63,920 bases of DNA from Ruminiclostridium sp. (lineage in GTDB: Bacteria; Bacillota; Clostridia; Oscillospirales; Ruminococcaceae), in the NCBI GenBank assembly GCA_017625405.1, contig JAGALB010000008.1, positions 1-63,920 on the forward strand, given 5' to 3'. Numbering within the stretch: position 1 is the first letter of the stretch; each line of letters opens with the position of its first letter. Positions 61,966 through 63,920 of this stretch are shown here, in pieces. A model generated the notes under the pieces. It ran no database searches, was not told the DNA's origin, and saw nothing but the letters and a program-made list of their open reading frames with translations. The position numbers and the translations under genes are program-made.

Positions 61966-62907
61966 TTAAAGCGGAGTGTCAATCACAAGGCTTTCAAGCT
62001 GTTTTCTTACTTCCTTTATATCGCTTTGAAGCTGGTCACGCTTTTCTTCCAGTCTGTAAATAGTCGAAATGATTTTATCACGCATTTTTTCTGCACTCTC
62101 GAGAGATTTACGTATTTTATTGAGTACGATAATTTCGCTTATAAAATTTTCAAGAACTATGTCGGCAAACGAAAGAAAATCGTTGATTTCCAGCTGCAGG
62201 TCAGCATCAATAGACCTGACATCCGCAAGCTCGGTACGGAATCTGCTAAGGTGTACCTGAAGAAGGTTCAGCTCCTCCTGTGCATTGCTGAGGTAAGTGT
62301 ATTTCGCACGGCCGCAGGAATATTGGCTGAGTATATCCTCATCTGCGCTGTTTTCTGCGTTTTCCAGTTCTGCTGTTATTCTTTCGGCAGATGACTTCGC
62401 TTTTGTACCTATGGCAAGTGCTTCGTCTATTTCCTTTATTTCGTTCTGCATTCTGCCCACAAGCCGGTCAAGACGCATAATTTCATCAGCCTTGGGATGC
62501 CCTGACTGTTTCAGCTGTGTGAATTTTTCATTGATTACTGCTTCGTACTCTTCTTCCGCTTTGCCGATTTTTTCAAGCTCGTTTTCGTAATATGTTATAT
62601 TGTCGCAGACAGCATTGAATTCCTTCAGTGCTGTTTCATACTTCAGTGCTGCGGCATAAGCCTCGTCACGTTCCTTTTCAAGCTTTTCAACCTTGTTTCC
62701 TGTAATGCTGCTGAGAATTGAAGCCAGACTGAATTTTTCAAGATTATCAACGTCCTGTTGCTCCTTTATCCTGATTTTATCGAGCTCGTCCAGTCTGATT
62801 TTCAGTTCCTGTCTTCTTTTATAGATAACAGCAAGCTTTGCCCTGATGCTTTCCTTGCTGTAAACCTGTTGTCTGAGCGTTTCTGCCTTTTCATTGGTGT
62901 AGTTCAT
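61966..62907 (-). CDS. Coiled-coil protein of unknown function
   Basis: Not recognised. A 313-residue, highly charged and almost wholly helical protein with heptad-like repeats along its length (for example KRRQELKIRLDELDKIRIKEQQD). It has no signal peptide or membrane segment. A short hydrophobic break occurs near 57-69 (FSLASILSSITGN). GAGAGGAAAT precedes ATG 62907, and a consensus promoter lies upstream. Cotranscribed with the dCMP deaminase gene. Confidence 0.75.
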   Translation of the reverse strand: MNYTNEKAETLRQQVYSKESIRAKLAVIYKRRQELKIRLDELDKIRIKEQQDVDNLEKFSLASILSSITGNKVEKLEKERDEAYAAALKYETALKEFNAVCDNITYYENELEKIGKAEEEYEAVINEKFTQLKQSGHPKADEIMRLDRLVGRMQNEIKEIDEALAIGTKAKSSAERITAELENAENSADEDILSQYSCGRAKYTYLSNAQEELNLLQVHLSRFRTELADVRSIDADLQLEINDFLSFADIVLENFISEIIVLNKIRKSLESAEKMRDKIISTIYRLEEKRDQLQSDIKEVRKQLESLVIDTPL

Positions 62908-62932
62908 AATATTTCCTCTCTTTCATTTATTA

Positions 62933-62961
62933 ATTATAATATGTATTCAGTATTATGTCAA
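62933..62961 (-). promoter_or_regulatory. Consensus promoter of the coiled-coil/dCMP deaminase pair
   Basis: On the minus strand TTGACA (62961-62956), 17 bases, TATAAT (62938-62933). Back to back with the rsuA-type promoter, 14 bases away. Confidence 0.85.
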
Positions 62962-62975
62962 GCATAGTGAAAAAC

Positions 62976-63004
62976 TTTACTTATTCCGTGATTTGTGATA
63001 TAAT
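62976..63004 (+). promoter_or_regulatory. Promoter of the RsuA-type gene
   Basis: TTTACT (62976-62981), 17 bases, TATAAT (62999-63004) preceded by TGA, an extended -10. Confidence 0.75.
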
Positions 63005-63031
63005 CGGATTAATAAATTAAGGCGGTGCAAT

Positions 63032-63742
63032 ATGCGTATAGATAAATTCGTATCGGAGCAGGGAGGTATATCCCGTTCTGATGCCAAAACAATGATAAGA
63101 AAGGGTCAGATTCTGGTCAATGGTACTGTGGTAAAATCAGCAGATGCAAAGATTGACCCCGAAAAGGATATAATAACCATAAACGGCAAAGATGTGGCTT
63201 ACAGGCAGTTCATGTATATAATGCTCAACAAGCCTGACGGAGTAATCTGTGCAACCCGTGACGGCCTCAGCGAAACAGTGCTGGAGCTTCTTCCTCCCGA
63301 TTTCAGACGTAAGGGAATATTCCCCGCAGGGCGGCTTGATAAGGACACAGAGGGCTTTGTGTTTATTACCGATGACGGAGCACTTGCCCACAGGATGCTT
63401 TCTCCTAAGAACCACGTGGAAAAGGAATATATTGTTACTCTTGAGAAGCCTGCCGAAGAAGGTTATATTGAGCTTTTTGCGTCAGGTATGACTATTGACG
63501 GGGATGAGAAATGCCTGCCTGCAAAGCTTATTATGACGGACAGACCCGATGTGGTAAGGCTGATACTTCATGAGGGCAAATATCATCAGGTAAAGCGGAT
63601 GATGGAAGCGGCAGGAAACAGGGTAACGCATCTGAAAAGAGTGCGTATGGGAGGGATAACCCTTGACCCGACGCTAGCTTCAGGTGAATCGAGAGAAATT
63701 ACAGCCGAAGAGCTTTCTCATTTGTGGGATAATATGGAATAA
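63032..63742 (+). CDS. RsuA family pseudouridine synthase
   Basis: A 236-residue rRNA pseudouridine synthase with an N-terminal S4 domain (MRIDKFVSEQGGISRSDAKTMIRKGQILVNG) and the catalytic block FPAGRLDKDTEGFVFIT, whose Asp is the nucleophile. EGKYHQVKRMMEAAGN is the second family signature. RsuA acts on 16S U516; RluB and RluF relatives act on 23S, so the target is not settled. AAGGCGGTG precedes the ATG. Confidence 0.93.
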   Translation: MRIDKFVSEQGGISRSDAKTMIRKGQILVNGTVVKSADAKIDPEKDIITINGKDVAYRQFMYIMLNKPDGVICATRDGLSETVLELLPPDFRRKGIFPAGRLDKDTEGFVFITDDGALAHRMLSPKNHVEKEYIVTLEKPAEEGYIELFASGMTIDGDEKCLPAKLIMTDRPDVVRLILHEGKYHQVKRMMEAAGNRVTHLKRVRMGGITLDPTLASGESREITAEELSHLWDNME

Positions 63743-63767
63743 AACACTCCGCAGCTTAAGAGCGGTA

Positions 63768-63859
63768 CTCATATAGAAGTTTTATAAGTATTTATCGTGG
63801 GACACCTTTCTGTAGAAAGGTTATCCCCCGAACCCCCTTCCAAAGACTTTAATAATGAT
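63768..63859 (-). repeat. Dispersed intergenic element at the right end
   Basis: Contains a hairpin ACCTTTCT/AGAAAGGT (63804-63811 with 63814-63821), a CCCCCGAACCCCCTTCC stretch and TATAGAAG. Its reverse complement parallels 45-125 at the other end of the window. No gene is seen in 63743-63859. Confidence 0.55.
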
Positions 63860-63920
63860 TTAAGCCTGACAGGGTAAATTACCCTGTCAGGCTTAAATTA
63901 AAATTAAAAGTTTTCGGAAA
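63860..63920. repeat. 61-bp terminal repeat, right copy
   Basis: Identical to 1-61. Here the upstream flank extends the palindrome: arms grow from 18 to 20 bases (63858 onward), matching bases 38-39 of the left copy's continuation. Confidence 0.9.

Noticed and set aside
1-63920. Interpretation of the window as a circular plasmid or phage
   Set aside because: The content is single-copy core chromosomal genes with no replication, mobilisation or phage genes; the terminal repeat is better explained as a dispersed repeat.

Overview
The window is a 63.9 kb stretch of ordinary chromosome from a low-to-mid GC, endospore-forming Firmicute. It is most likely a Ruminococcus-like member of the Oscillospiraceae/Ruminococcaceae. 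The reasons are sporulation genes of the clostridial type (spoIIE, and a sipL-spoIVA pair as in Clostridioides difficile), AGGAGG-type ribosome sites with frequent GTG and TTG starts, sigma-A promoters of TTGACA-17-TATAAT type, a split transketolase, and the cluster yggS-sepF-ylmH-divIVA-ileS-lspA-rluD. No tRNA, rRNA, CRISPR array, phage or intact insertion sequence was seen. I call 53 protein genes. Exact start codons are my choice, mostly by Shine-Dalgarno spacing.

Layout. 1-361 is repeat-rich DNA. 362-9177 (minus strand) is a run read as tmk, DUF2156 protein, DJ-1/PfpI protein, 5-formyl-THF cyclo-ligase, mltG, U32 protein (trhP-like), ksgA, spoIIE; spoIIE has its own Spo0A-type promoter. 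9178-12390 (plus) holds an Mn-type CDF exporter behind a palindromic operator, a remarkable 112-bp perfect cloverleaf directly after its stop codon, and a membrane phosphoglycosyl transferase. 12619-24718 (plus) is the transcription/translation core: rpoB-rpoC, rpsL-rpsG-fusA and tuf, each group with a clear promoter. A Nudix gene follows. 25400-29416 (minus) is a lysine-pathway unit, asd-GNAT-dapA-dapB and a stand-alone ACT protein, behind a lysine riboswitch. 29533-31878 (plus) holds a DUF1508 protein and an ECF sigma factor with a DUF4179 membrane partner. 31877-34970 (minus) is sipL-spoIVA.

35059-40513 (plus) carries a c-di-GMP phosphodiesterase, two tandem sodium:neurotransmitter symporters and a 66-residue orphan. 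hpf (minus) and miaB (plus) diverge at about 41.1-41.4 kb. From miaB to transketolase (41410-61417, plus) genes are tightly packed: miaB, ylbF/ymcA-like, mutS, mutL, miaA, hfq, a HlyD-like protein, the division cluster, rluD-like, a HAD phosphatase, an unknown protein and the split transketolase. dCMP deaminase and a coiled-coil protein (minus) and an RsuA-type pseudouridine synthase (plus) close the gene content.

The unusual content is between the genes. Several families of palindromic dispersed elements are present: a GGCAGGAAYTGCC...GGCGGCACGCC family, MITE-like elements with terminal inverted repeats at 37.3 and 43.3 kb, the cloverleaf at 10.6 kb, a junction-like element behind tuf, and an identical 61-bp palindromic direct repeat at both window ends. 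None encodes a protein I can support. Their origin and function are open, and they are the best candidates for something undescribed.
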